This document shows positions 27,992-37,408 of a DNA stretch of 64,000 nt, piece after piece (within the stretch, counting starts at the first letter, position 1; the number at the start of each line of letters is the position of its first letter). Below the pieces are notes generated by a model. That model saw nothing but the letters and a program-made list of their open reading frames with translations. It ran no database searches and was not told where the DNA came from. A program made the position numbers and the translations under genes. The stretch is taken from NCBI RefSeq assembly GCF_000276805.1, contig NZ_AKXQ01000011.1:1-64000 (forward strand), in the 5' to 3' direction. The stretch is from Moritella dasanensis ArB 0140. Lineage in GTDB: Bacteria; Pseudomonadota; Gammaproteobacteria; Enterobacterales; Moritellaceae.

Positions 27992-28749
27992 TGAAAAAAC
28001 ATTGGCTAACGATGAATGATAAATTCAAACAGTTATCGATGCGTGAACGTGTTCTTATTGTCGTGTCATTAGTCGCATCGATTATTTATGTTATTTATAG
28101 CTTTGTGCTGGAACCAAATTATGCGCGTCATCAACAGTTAACATCGCAACTGTCATCTTTAGATCAACAGCAGCGCCAACATAATTTTACTCTCGCTGAA
28201 TTACAGCGTGTATTGGCGACAGATCCGAATAAAGTAATCAAATTACGTATTTTACGTGCTGAAAATGCACTTAATCAAGCCAATGATAAATTAACTGATT
28301 TAACCGCTGATTTAATCAATTCGAATCAAATGGCGTTAGTACTTGGTGACGTATTGAGTCGAGCCAAAAAAGTGAAGTTGATCGCTATTGAATCGTTACC
28401 GGTAACGACAATTACGGGTAATAGTACTAAGCAGAAATCAGCTAAAGCGAAAAATAAAGTTAAACCCAAATTGGCCAATGCCAAAGATCTAAATGCAGAT
28501 GCAGTCACCACTAAGATGGATGAAATTCTCGACTCGAGTGCGGCTGAAGTACTACTTTATCGCCATGGTTTACGTATTACGATGACCGGCGCATTTTTTG
28601 ATATTCAGGCGTATTTGAATTCAATCGAGCAATTACCGAAAAAGTTTTATTGGGAAGTGTTTGATTATAACATGCAAGAATATCCAACCGCCGAAGTTGT
28701 AATGGAAATCTATACCTTGAGTATCAATAAGGAGTTTATTCGTGGTTAA
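27988..28749 (+). CDS. mshJ: MSHA biogenesis protein MshJ (PilO-like)
   Basis: This 253-residue bitopic inner-membrane protein has one helix (about 23-41), then a coiled coil and a periplasmic domain. It is the PilO-like partner of the upstream PilN-like protein in the alignment subcomplex. It carries a lysine-rich, low-complexity insertion (KQKSAKAKNKVKPK, about residues 149-162) that makes it longer than the MshJ proteins I recall. A second ATG follows the first directly. The end overlaps mshK by eight bases. Confidence 0.85.
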   Translation: MMKKHWLTMNDKFKQLSMRERVLIVVSLVASIIYVIYSFVLEPNYARHQQLTSQLSSLDQQQRQHNFTLAELQRVLATDPNKVIKLRILRAENALNQANDKLTDLTADLINSNQMALVLGDVLSRAKKVKLIAIESLPVTTITGNSTKQKSAKAKNKVKPKLANAKDLNADAVTTKMDEILDSSAAEVLLYRHGLRITMTGAFFDIQAYLNSIEQLPKKFYWEVFDYNMQEYPTAEVVMEIYTLSINKEFIRG

Positions 28750-29098
28750 GCTATTACTTCCTATATTACTGCCAATACTATTGTTGTTAAGTTCAAGTTT
28801 GGCTCAAGCAGGTCAAGGGGTTATTGATGGCAATGTGCTTGATGATCCTACTGGCCCTTGGGGTGCGGCAGATCCCATTGTGCGCAGTCAAACTAAAGCA
28901 AGGGTGCAGACTCCAAACTTGCAGGCTATTTTTGTGCGAGACAATACCTATATAGCGGTCATGAACGATAAAGAAGTGAGTGCGGGTAGTTGGGTCTCAG
29001 GGTTTCAGATACGCCGTATTACCGATGGTTTTGTGTATTTCATCCGTAACGATAAAGAATTTAGATTGTCATTATTTGGCAGTGAAATTAAACATTAA
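28742..29098 (+). CDS. mshK: MSHA biogenesis protein MshK
   Basis: This 118-residue exported protein has a signal peptide (LLPILLPILLLLSSSLAQA) and a small basic periplasmic domain. By position and size it is the MSHA counterpart of PilP, linking the inner-membrane complex to the secretin MshL. The start is GTG with AAGGAG about eight bases upstream. Confidence 0.85.
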   Translation: MVKLLLPILLPILLLLSSSLAQAGQGVIDGNVLDDPTGPWGAADPIVRSQTKARVQTPNLQAIFVRDNTYIAVMNDKEVSAGSWVSGFQIRRITDGFVYFIRNDKEFRLSLFGSEIKH

Positions 29099-29113
29099 GG
29101 CTCAAATTTAATT

Positions 29114-30724
29114 ATGAACAAGTTGTATCTTGCTGTTATTTTAGGTGTATTTCTATCGGGTTGTGAAACAACGCGTAGCCCACTTGAGCCTGTTGCGATC
29201 AAAGAATCTATTCAAGCAGAACTCGATCGTGCAGATGCACAAGCGCAAGCTTGGACTGTACCAGATGATGTGAATGCGGAATTGTTACCTGATTTTGAAG
29301 GCAGCGATGCATTGAACCGTCCCGTCATCGAACCACGTATGGATATTTCGGCTAAATCAGTCACCGCGCGTCAATTCTTTGGTTCGTTATTAAAAGGCAC
29401 TAAATATAACTTAACCGTTAACCCTGATGTATCGGGTCGTGTCACGGTTGTGCTTAATGACGTGACGATTGCTGAAACCATGGATGCGGTTGCCGATATG
29501 TATGGCTATGATATCAAACGCAATGGTAATACCTACCGTGTTAATGGTGCTGGTCTGCGTACCGAAATAATCCCAATGAATTATTTATTGATGAAGCGTA
29601 ACGGTTTATCTAACAGTTCAATTAGTTCTGGTTATTTGACTGATAGTGGTTCTACGAGTAGCTCTTCAGACGATGATAGTTCATCGGATTCTTCATCGTC
29701 ATCATCAAACAGTGCGGGTACCGAAATATCAACGCAAACAGATACCGACTATTGGGCAGAATTAGAGAAGACCTTATTAAGTTTAACGGCTAGCCAAGAC
29801 GACACCCAAGTCATCATTAGTCCTCAAGCCGGTTTAGTCACCGTGCACGGTTATCCAAAAGACATTCGTAAAATTAAAGACTTTCTTGCTCAGGCTGAAG
29901 AGCAATTACAACGCCAAGTATTACTTGAAGTAAAAATCATGGAAGTGACATTAAATGATGGTTACGAGCAAGGCATCGATTGGAACGTTAATAATGCCGC
30001 TGTAGCCACTGATTCTTCGTTTAGTTTTGGTATCGATAATGTGGCCGATGTCGTCTCTGGTGGCGGTGTATTAACCTTAGCGGGTAATGACTTTAGTGCT
30101 GCTATTAATTTATTAAAAACCCAAGGTGATGTAAACGTATTATCAAGTCCACGGGTGACTGCGCTAAATAACCAAAAAGCGGTGATTAAAGTCGGCACTG
30201 ACGAATATTTTGTAACGGGTTATACCACGACGTCATCAACAGAAAATGATACCACAGATCAAGATATCGAATTAACGCCATTCTTCTCCGGTATTGCGCT
30301 GGATGTGACGCCGCAAATTGATAGCGAAGGTGGGGTTCTATTACATGTCCATCCCTCGATTATTGATGTCAGTGATTCGACAAAAACAATCACTGGCGCG
30401 ACGGATATTGTTTTACCGTTAGCGAAAAGTGATGTGCGTGAAACAGATACCGTGGTGAAAGCGAAAAGTGGCGAGATCATTGTTATCGGTGGTTTAATGA
30501 AAACCGCGAATAAAGATTTAGTGGCTAAAATCCCATTCTTAGGTGATATCCCTTGGTTAGGTGAACTCTTTACCAGTCGTTCGCAATCAGTGCAAAAAAC
30601 AGAATTAATTATTTTAATTAAACCTATCGTGGTTGATCAAAATACGTGGCGTTTAGAATTGGAACGTTCTGCTGAATTACTTGAGCAGTGGTATCCAACC
30701 GAAAAAAACAATGAGCAAGGCTAA
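29114..30724 (+). CDS. mshL: MSHA outer-membrane secretin MshL
   Basis: This 536-residue lipoprotein (lipobox LSGC, C17) forms the outer-membrane pore for the pilus. N-terminal secretin domains (about 70-270) are followed by the C-terminal secretin core (about 290-515; VNVLSSPRVTALNNQKAVIKVG). A Ser/Asp-rich stretch (about residues 175-205, nucleotides 29637-29727) interrupts the N domains and probably forms a flexible loop. It is directly followed by mshM. Confidence 0.95.
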   Translation: MNKLYLAVILGVFLSGCETTRSPLEPVAIKESIQAELDRADAQAQAWTVPDDVNAELLPDFEGSDALNRPVIEPRMDISAKSVTARQFFGSLLKGTKYNLTVNPDVSGRVTVVLNDVTIAETMDAVADMYGYDIKRNGNTYRVNGAGLRTEIIPMNYLLMKRNGLSNSSISSGYLTDSGSTSSSSDDDSSSDSSSSSSNSAGTEISTQTDTDYWAELEKTLLSLTASQDDTQVIISPQAGLVTVHGYPKDIRKIKDFLAQAEEQLQRQVLLEVKIMEVTLNDGYEQGIDWNVNNAAVATDSSFSFGIDNVADVVSGGGVLTLAGNDFSAAINLLKTQGDVNVLSSPRVTALNNQKAVIKVGTDEYFVTGYTTTSSTENDTTDQDIELTPFFSGIALDVTPQIDSEGGVLLHVHPSIIDVSDSTKTITGATDIVLPLAKSDVRETDTVVKAKSGEIIVIGGLMKTANKDLVAKIPFLGDIPWLGELFTSRSQSVQKTELIILIKPIVVDQNTWRLELERSAELLEQWYPTEKNNEQG

Positions 30725-31620
30725 TGTATAAAGCTCATTTTGGTTTGACCGAGGCCCCGTTTGGCCTCACGCCTAATACGCAATTTTATCATCCGTTAGT
30801 GCCGCATTTTGAAGCGCTGCAAGTATTGACGACCGCGCTTGCTAGCGGTGAAGGCTTTATTAAAGTCACGGGTGAGGTTGGCACAGGCAAAACCTTAATT
30901 TGCCGGAAATTACTCAATGAGCTTGGCGATAATTATGTTATCGCTTATTTGCCTAATCCGTATTTAACGCCAAATGAAATCCGTGTGGCGGTTGCTAGTG
31001 AATTAAGTGTTGATACAAGTTTAGATCAGCACCAATTAACCGAAGCTTTAAATCATCGTTTAATTGCGTTATCAGCCGAAGGCAAGCAAGTGGTGTTGTT
31101 AATCGATGAAGCGCAGATGTTGCCACATGAAACGTTGGAGGCTTTGCGATTAATCAGTAATTTAGAAACAGAAACCAAGAAACTGATGCAGGTGGTGTTG
31201 TTTGGTCAGCCAGAATTGGATGTCCGTTTAAAACAAGATAACTTACGTCAATTACGTCAACGTATTACGTTTTCTTACCAACTTCGTCCTTTACTTGTCA
31301 ATGAAACGTCTAGCTATGTCGAACACCGTTTAACGGTATCGGGTTATCGTGGCGCGCCGCTGTTTGAGGCAAAAGCATTGCGTTTATTACATCAAGCAAG
31401 TGGTGGTATACCGCGTTTAATAAATGTCTTAGCGCATAAATGTTTAATGCTGAGCTATGGCCAAAATGTGCGAAATATTAGTGCCAAGTTAGTCAAGCTC
31501 GCCATAACTGATACGGACAGTGCAATACAGCCGCGTAATTTCCGTTTACCGGTAATGGCGGGTATTTTAGTGATTGAGGTGATGTTAGTTATTTGGTGGT
31601 TTGGGGAGTCAATGTTATGA
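30724..31620 (+). CDS. mshM: MSHA biogenesis ATPase MshM (ExeA-like)
   Basis: This 298-residue AAA ATPase is of the ExeA/GspA type. The N-terminal family motif is HFGLTEAPFGLTPN, the Walker A is GEVGTGKT (about 46-53) and the Walker B is VVLLIDEAQ. A C-terminal membrane helix (LPVMAGILVIEVMLVIWWFG) anchors it. ExeA-type proteins help secretin assembly through the cell wall. The stop overlaps the mshN start codon (ATGA). Confidence 0.93.
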   Translation: MYKAHFGLTEAPFGLTPNTQFYHPLVPHFEALQVLTTALASGEGFIKVTGEVGTGKTLICRKLLNELGDNYVIAYLPNPYLTPNEIRVAVASELSVDTSLDQHQLTEALNHRLIALSAEGKQVVLLIDEAQMLPHETLEALRLISNLETETKKLMQVVLFGQPELDVRLKQDNLRQLRQRITFSYQLRPLLVNETSSYVEHRLTVSGYRGAPLFEAKALRLLHQASGGIPRLINVLAHKCLMLSYGQNVRNISAKLVKLAITDTDSAIQPRNFRLPVMAGILVIEVMLVIWWFGESML

Positions 31621-32813
31621 GCGTTATTAATCAAATGCTAAAAGGCTTGGACAAAGGTGCTCAAAAGCAACAAGCGGTGGTTGAATCGAACTGTGCTGTT
31701 ATTGTCGCAACGCCGAACACGCATAACAAAGTGGTGATTGCATTAGTTTCTTCAATTATCATTTTTGCAGCGTTAGCTAGCTATTTGTTTGTACAAAAAC
31801 AAAGTCGTACAGCGAAGTTAAGCGTGTCGCAAGATATTGTGGTACCCGCGGTAAGCCGTGAACAGAGTCGCCAAGTGAATGAGCCGTTACTCGCGAACGC
31901 ATTACCTGCCGCAATAGTTGAAACTCCCGTTAGCGCTCAACGTGAAATCGAGAAACCGGCGATGACAGAACCGTCAAACATTGTCGTACCAAGCGTGAAT
32001 AAAGTCGTGGTCCCCGTTGCAACTAGCAGTACAACTATTACAGCTACAGCTAGCACAATCACAGCTAAGCAGGATAACAAGATTACCGTTGCTCGTATCG
32101 AAACAATTACCCCTAAAGTAGTTAAACCTGCCGTCGTGTCTGCGCCACAAATGGTGGCTAAACGTGTTGAGTTAGCCGCGCCTGATGCCGATATTCACGA
32201 TGAAGACAGTGTCTCTATTAAAACAGTAACGCGCACGCCACTGCAGCAAGCGCAGTTATATGCTAAACAAGCCGAAGCCGCTTTGCTGGCGGGTGATAAA
32301 GGCCGTGCGAAGATACTCTTTACCAAGGTATTAAGCTTCGATAAGCAGCATGATTTATCGCGAGAAAAATTAGCCGCTATCCTATATGGTGAGCAGCGCA
32401 CCCAATCGGCGGTGAATTTGTTGCAAGAAGGCCTAAGTGTATCGCCTGAGTATACTAATTTCCGCTTAATGCTCGCGCGGATTTATTTAAAAAATAAAAA
32501 TAAATCACAAGCGTATTATTACCTCAAACCTCACCAACCGCAGGTACAAGGTAATGTTGATTATTATGCGATTTTAGCTGGTTTAGCACAAAATTTGGAT
32601 GATTTAGATACCGCGTTAGTGGCTTATAAAAAACTCACCGTTCATCAACCAAACCGCGCTAAATGGTGGTTAGGTCTGGGTATTACTGCTGATAAAGCAA
32701 AGCAGGTTAAGCTGGCTCTGCAGGCTTATCATACAGCGCAAAATATGGGGCAGCTTTCAGCGTCTTCACGTAATTATATCAATACTCGAATTACCCAGTT
32801 GGAGAAACAGTAA
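31617..32813 (+). CDS. mshN: MSHA biogenesis protein MshN (TPR protein)
   Basis: This 398-residue bitopic protein has a short cytoplasmic start (MSVINQMLKGLDKG), one membrane helix (about 38-56), a Val/Thr/Pro-rich periplasmic linker (about 60-200) and TPR-like helical repeats (about 205-395). The N-terminus MSVINQML is typical of MshN. The frame is open upstream to 31593 but the ATG at 31617 overlapping the mshM stop is the likely start. Confidence 0.92.
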   Translation: MSVINQMLKGLDKGAQKQQAVVESNCAVIVATPNTHNKVVIALVSSIIIFAALASYLFVQKQSRTAKLSVSQDIVVPAVSREQSRQVNEPLLANALPAAIVETPVSAQREIEKPAMTEPSNIVVPSVNKVVVPVATSSTTITATASTITAKQDNKITVARIETITPKVVKPAVVSAPQMVAKRVELAAPDADIHDEDSVSIKTVTRTPLQQAQLYAKQAEAALLAGDKGRAKILFTKVLSFDKQHDLSREKLAAILYGEQRTQSAVNLLQEGLSVSPEYTNFRLMLARIYLKNKNKSQAYYYLKPHQPQVQGNVDYYAILAGLAQNLDDLDTALVAYKKLTVHQPNRAKWWLGLGITADKAKQVKLALQAYHTAQNMGQLSASSRNYINTRITQLEKQ

Positions 32814-34774
32814 TGGCACAATTAAAATTAAAACAACGACTGGGTGACTTACTTGTTGGTGAAGGCATCATCACTGATGAACAGCTCAGTTTAGCGTTAA
32901 AAGAACAGCGCAGCAGTGGCCGTAAGCTCGGCGCAACGCTAATTCATCTCGGTTTTATTACCGAAGAGCAACTGCTGAACTTTTTGTCTCAACAGTTGGA
33001 AATTCCATTTTTAAATATCGCTACGCTGAATATCGATCCGCAAACGGTACTTAAGTTACCGGAAGTACACGCACGTCGACACCGCGCATTAGTGGTTAAA
33101 GCGGATCATGATACGTTGACTATCGCATTAAGTGATCCGGCAGATTTAAATGCGGTGGAAGCGATTTCAAGTTTCTTATCCTCGTATCAGCTCGAATTTG
33201 CGATTGTACGAGAAAGCCAATTATTACCAGCTTACGATCGCCTATACCGCCGAACCAAAGACATTGAAGCGTTTGCAGGTCAGTTAGAAGATGAGCATAG
33301 ACCCGCGCAAGAATTTGATATTTTTAAAGATGTCGACGATGCTTCTAGCGAAGCTACCGTGGTTAAATTTCTTAATTCGGTGTTTGAAGATGCGGTGCAA
33401 ATCGGCGCCTCGGATATTCATATTGAACCCGATGAAAAAGCCTTACGTATTCGTTTACGTGTTGATGGCGTGCTGCAAGAAAACATCTTGAATGAAGTGG
33501 CTATCGTACCGGCACTGGTATTACGATTAAAATTAATGGCCGGTTTAGATATTTCTGAAAAACGTTTACCGCAAGATGGCCGTTTTAACTTAAAAGTACG
33601 TAATCAATCGATTGATATTCGTATGTCGACCATGCCGGTGCAATACGGTGAATCAGTGGTGATGCGTTTACTTAATCAAGACTCAGGTATTTTCCAGTTA
33701 GAAAGTACCGGTATGCCTAGCGATTTGATTAAACGATTACGCGGTTTGATCCGCCGCCCGCATGGCATGGTATTGGTCACAGGCCCGACTGGTAGTGGTA
33801 AAACCACCTCGTTATATGCTGCTTTGAGTGAGCTAAACGAACCGGGTAAAAAAATTATTACCGTGGAAGATCCGGTGGAATACCGTCTACCGCGGATCAG
33901 CCAAGTACAGGTAAACCCTAAGATTGGTTTAGACTTTGCACATATTTTACGTACTTGTTTGCGTCAAGATCCGGATATCTTATTAGTCGGCGAAATGCGT
34001 GACAAAGAAACCGTTGAAATTGGTTTACGTGGTGCGTTAACCGGACACATGGTGTTATCGACACTGCATACCAATGACGCGATCACGTGTGCATTACGAT
34101 TAATGGACATGGGTGCGCCGGGTTATTTAATTGGCGCGGCATTGCGTGCCGTTGTAGCCCAGCGTTTAGTGCGAAAACTATGTAACCAGTGTAAAAGTAG
34201 CCATGTACTGGCCAATAGTGAGCATGCTTGTTTAGAACGCATCGGTCAGGAACCACTCGGTGAGGCGAATTTTTATCGCAGTGTTGGTTGCCAAAGTTGT
34301 AACTATACCGGCTATCGTGGCCGTATCGGTGTATTTGAGTTATTAGAACTAAATGAAGCGATGGGTGATGCATTACGACGTGAATCGGCGGGGGAATTTG
34401 AGGCCGAAGCACGTAAGAGTAAACTCTATCGTCCCCTCGTATTATCAGCACTGGATTTTGCCAAGCAAGGTTTGACCTCTATTGAGGAAGTATTAAAACT
34501 GGCAGATGAAGTCGTTCTTGATGATACTAATGGCGAAGGTGACAGTGGCGAAGGTAATAGCAACGCTGAAGATGATAGCCATGCTGACAATAGCAACAAT
34601 AATGAACACCATCATGTCACTAGTGTTAGCGCCAATGAAACCGCTGTCTCTGATACTTTAGGGGCTAATATCGCTTCGCATGTTAGAGAGTTAGACAAGG
34701 TTGATAATATTGATGTTGAAAATATTTTACGCTTGGTCGAAGCCGTTAGATCGTTAGACCGCAGTGGTCAGTAA
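32813..34774 (+). CDS. mshE: MSHA pilus extension ATPase MshE, with a C-terminal acidic extension
   Basis: This 653-residue protein powers pilus assembly. The MshEN c-di-GMP-binding domain comes first, with two motifs: RLGDLLVGEGIITDEQ from R9, and KLGATLIHLGFITEEQ from K38. The GspE-type ATPase follows, with Walker A GPTGSGKT (324-331), the VEDPVEYR Asp box, the Walker B region LLVGEMRD and the four-cysteine zinc motif (C457, C460, C493, C496). From about residue 567 to the end there is an extra 85-residue tail. It has an Asp/Glu/Asn/Ser/His-rich stretch and then a short helical end (VENILRLVEAVRSL). V. cholerae MshE is about 575 residues, so the tail is unusual. Confidence 0.96.
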   Translation: MAQLKLKQRLGDLLVGEGIITDEQLSLALKEQRSSGRKLGATLIHLGFITEEQLLNFLSQQLEIPFLNIATLNIDPQTVLKLPEVHARRHRALVVKADHDTLTIALSDPADLNAVEAISSFLSSYQLEFAIVRESQLLPAYDRLYRRTKDIEAFAGQLEDEHRPAQEFDIFKDVDDASSEATVVKFLNSVFEDAVQIGASDIHIEPDEKALRIRLRVDGVLQENILNEVAIVPALVLRLKLMAGLDISEKRLPQDGRFNLKVRNQSIDIRMSTMPVQYGESVVMRLLNQDSGIFQLESTGMPSDLIKRLRGLIRRPHGMVLVTGPTGSGKTTSLYAALSELNEPGKKIITVEDPVEYRLPRISQVQVNPKIGLDFAHILRTCLRQDPDILLVGEMRDKETVEIGLRGALTGHMVLSTLHTNDAITCALRLMDMGAPGYLIGAALRAVVAQRLVRKLCNQCKSSHVLANSEHACLERIGQEPLGEANFYRSVGCQSCNYTGYRGRIGVFELLELNEAMGDALRRESAGEFEAEARKSKLYRPLVLSALDFAKQGLTSIEEVLKLADEVVLDDTNGEGDSGEGNSNAEDDSHADNSNNNEHHHVTSVSANETAVSDTLGANIASHVRELDKVDNIDVENILRLVEAVRSLDRSGQ

Positions 34775-34796
34775 ACAGGACTATTAAGGTTAGCCA

Positions 34797-36014
34797 ATGC
34801 CACATTTTACGTATAAAGGCCGCGATAGCCAAGGTAATGCGACTTCGGGTAAACAGGACGCGCAGAATCAAGATGCCTTAGTACAATCGTTAATGGCGAA
34901 AGGTATTACTCCCACTGAAATTAAAGTGGCGAGCAGTAACAGTAATAATATTGATCTTAGCCAGTTGTTAACGCGCAGCATCCCACTTGCCGAGTTGGTT
35001 ATTTTTGCTCGTCAGATGTACTCGCTTACCCGAGCGGGTATTCCGATGATCAGGGCGATTAAAGGGTTATCTGAGTCGAGTTCACACGCTAAATTGAAAA
35101 ACGTGCTTAACGATGTGGTGGTTCGTCTAAACAGTGGTAACACATTATCGGCATCGATGGCGGCACATCCGCATGTATTCGCTTCTATCTTTGTTTCCAT
35201 TGTGCGAGTAGGTGAGAATACCGGTCGCTTAGATGATTCATTTTTACAAATCGCCAATTATCTTGAATTGGAAATGGATACCCGACGTCGTATAGCCAGT
35301 GCTGTGCGTTATCCTATATTTGTATTAATCGCGATTTCAGGTGCGATGGTGATCTTGAATATTTTTGTGATACCGACATTTGCTAATATGTTTAACAAAT
35401 TTGGAGTTGAATTACCTTGGGCTACACGGGCATTACTGGCTTCATCTGCATTTTTTGTTAACTATTGGCATCTCATTATTGTTGCGGTTATTGCCAGTAT
35501 GGTTGGTTTTAAATATTATATTCAAACCGATAAGGGCAAATTGCGTTGGGGACTGTTTTATATCCGTATCCCCATCGTTGGTCCGGTGATTGAAAAAACC
35601 TTGTTATCACGTTTTGCCCGCAGCTTTTCATTGATGCTCAGGGGCGGTGTGCCACTGAATAACAGTTTGTCATTGGTGGCATCAACGGTTGATAATGCCT
35701 GGATGGAAGTGCGTATTTTGTCAATGCGCGCGGGTATTGAAGAAGGTAAAAGCCTGACGATTACTGCCAGTGAAAGTGGCATGTTTACGCCGCTTATTTT
35801 ACAGATGATCTCGGTCGGTGATGAAACCGGTCAAGTTGATGACTTATTATTAGAAGCTGCGCAGTTTTATGAACGCGAAGTGGATTATGAATTGCAATCA
35901 CTGACCGCTAAAATTGAACCGATACTAATCTGTATTGTTGCTGTGATGGTATTGATACTCGCATTGGGTATTTTTGTGCCAATGTGGGACATGATGGGTG
36001 TGGTACAAGGTTAA
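34797..36014 (+). CDS. mshG: MSHA inner-membrane platform protein MshG (PilC-like)
   Basis: This 405-residue GspF/PilC-family protein has two T2SSF domains (about 70-190 and 275-395) and three membrane helices. Signatures are FARQMYSLTRAGIPM in the first half and FARSFSLMLRGGVPL in the second. It is the platform around which MshE drives pilin assembly. In Vibrio mshF and mshB follow, but here 260 non-coding bases lead straight to mshA. Confidence 0.96.
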   Translation: MPHFTYKGRDSQGNATSGKQDAQNQDALVQSLMAKGITPTEIKVASSNSNNIDLSQLLTRSIPLAELVIFARQMYSLTRAGIPMIRAIKGLSESSSHAKLKNVLNDVVVRLNSGNTLSASMAAHPHVFASIFVSIVRVGENTGRLDDSFLQIANYLELEMDTRRRIASAVRYPIFVLIAISGAMVILNIFVIPTFANMFNKFGVELPWATRALLASSAFFVNYWHLIIVAVIASMVGFKYYIQTDKGKLRWGLFYIRIPIVGPVIEKTLLSRFARSFSLMLRGGVPLNNSLSLVASTVDNAWMEVRILSMRAGIEEGKSLTITASESGMFTPLILQMISVGDETGQVDDLLLEAAQFYEREVDYELQSLTAKIEPILICIVAVMVLILALGIFVPMWDMMGVVQG

Positions 36015-36051
36015 TTCAACTAACACTTTAGTATTATCTAATTATCAAGAT

Positions 36052-36059
36052 GCTATAAT
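36052..36059 (+). promoter_or_regulatory. candidate extended -10 promoter for mshA
   Basis: TGCTATAAT contains a perfect -10 hexamer with the extended TG element, 216 bases before the mshA start. A second TATAAT lies at 36081-36086. No clear -35 box is seen for either. The region 36015-36274 is very AT-rich and non-coding, as expected of a strongly expressed pilin gene with a long leader. Confidence 0.35.
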
Positions 36060-36274
36060 ATTTTTTATTATTATGTTGGTTATAATATGGAAATGTTGTG
36101 ACCGGACATAATGTGGTGATTAGTCCACAATTTTTAAAAAAAACTAGTGAAACAGTGTATTTTTTGGCATAGTATCAAAAAATATACTACTACGTACATT
36201 TATGTAAATTAGGTGGATGTCCTACTGGTTATATATTCATGTAATTTATACTAAAAACAGCTTTTGGAGCTAAA

Positions 36275-36709
36275 ATGAAAAGAAATGCAGGTTTTACACT
36301 AATCGAATTAGTGATCGTAATTATTGTTCTAGGTATCTTAGCTGCCACTGCTGTGCCGAAATTTATTAATCTTCAAGATGATGCTAAAAAATCAGCAATG
36401 AAAGGTGTTGAAGCTGCACTGCATAGTGCTGCTAACATCGTTTATTCTAAGTCTGCGATTAACGGTACTGAAACTGCATCTAGCTCAAGTATTACTGATG
36501 CGGGTGTTACGATTGATACGGCTTATGGTTATCCTAAAGCTGCTGATATTACAGATGCTGTTGAATTAAGTGGCTTTGGCCATACAGCATCAGGTACTAG
36601 TACTACATTTTGGAACGGTTCATCTACAGCACCAGCTACTTGCGTAACATATACAGAATCTATATCTTCTGCTGCTCGTTATACTGTTGCAAATGTAACA
36701 TGTTCATAA
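36275..36709 (+). CDS. mshA: MSHA major pilin MshA
   Basis: This 144-residue type IV prepilin has a very short leader (MKRNAG) cut before [18 protein letters not shown], with the conserved Glu at +5. The C-terminal disulfide-loop cysteines are C123 and C143. The globular part is rich in Ser/Thr ([23 protein letters not shown]), which could be glycosylated. The ribosome-binding site TTTTGGAGC precedes the ATG. It has its own terminator, as expected for the abundant subunit. An mshB-type assignment is less likely because of the terminator and strong leader region. Confidence 0.92.
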   Translation: MKRNAGFTLIELVIVIIVLGILAATAVPKFINLQDDAKKSAMKGVEAALHSAANIVYSKSAINGTETASSSSITDAGVTIDTAYGYPKAADITDAVELSGFGHTASGTSTTFWNGSSTAPATCVTYTESISSAARYTVANVTCS

Positions 36710-36740
36710 GAGCTAAATGAATTTAGACTTGTGTTAAATA

Positions 36741-36769
36741 AAAAAGGCTTACTTCGGTAAGCCTTTTTT
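36741..36769 (+). terminator. Rho-independent terminator after mshA
   Basis: GGCTTAC and GTAAGCC pair around a TTCG tetraloop, extended by A/T pairs and ending in a T run. It separates the major pilin from the minor pilin genes. Confidence 0.95.
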
Positions 36770-36904
36770 ATTTCTAATATACAGCCTTAATTAATACCTC
36801 ATAATTAAGGCAATTGACTTAATTATTATAATAATATCAATGCTCAGTATGGTAAAATATAATACCTAACATCCATCACATTAAGCCATCAGGTACGATA
36901 GCAT

Positions 36905-37408
36905 ATGTTTAAAAAATCAGGCTTTACCCTCATTGAACTGGTCATTGTTATCATCCTTCTCGGTATTCTCGCCGCGACTGCGATCCCCAAATTAATTGGT
37001 AATGATGGTTTTGAAGCGCAAGCCTATCGTGACCAGCTCCTGCAATTATTAAAAACCGTACAGCAACAAGCGATGAGTTGTGATGATGATTGCCGTAAAA
37101 ATGTTGGTGGAATTCCTCGTACAAATAACCTCTACGCCTGTAATAAAGTGATAATTGAAAGTAACCGTTTTGGTATTCCTAAAGGTTGTGATGTAACTTT
37201 TCCGCTAGCTGGTTACGAAGTTCCTCAATTGGGTATGAGTAAAGCGGAAGCTGATAGTAGCTCGATCAGCTTTAATAGCCCACTACGCATCATTGAGTTT
37301 GATTCTAGGGGCGTCGCGAATGGTTGTGTAAGTTGTGATATTAGTATTATCGGTGAGCAAACATTATTCATTCGAATTGAATCTCAAGGCTATATCCATG
37401 AACAATAA
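36905..37408 (+). CDS. mshC: MSHA minor pilin MshC
   Basis: This 167-residue prepilin has the leader MFKKSG followed by [22 protein letters not shown]. It contains several cysteine pairs (CDDDC, CVSC) likely to form disulfides. Position as the first gene after mshA and size agree with MshC; an MshB identity cannot be fully excluded. A promoter must lie in 36770-36904 because of the terminator upstream (TATAAT-like bases near 36860). It overlaps mshD by 11 bases. Confidence 0.85.
   Translation: MFKKSGFTLIELVIVIILLGILAATAIPKLIGNDGFEAQAYRDQLLQLLKTVQQQAMSCDDDCRKNVGGIPRTNNLYACNKVIIESNRFGIPKGCDVTFPLAGYEVPQLGMSKAEADSSSISFNSPLRIIEFDSRGVANGCVSCDISIIGEQTLFIRIESQGYIHEQ

Noticed and set aside
34083-34451. 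122-codon minus-strand frame inside mshE
   Set aside because: It lies wholly within the conserved ATPase core of MshE and has an implausible His/Pro-rich product.
36160-36190. TTGGCA ... TATACT as a sigma-70 or sigma-54 promoter of mshA
   Set aside because: The spacing of 13 bases is too short for sigma-70, and there is no GC at the -12 position for sigma-54.
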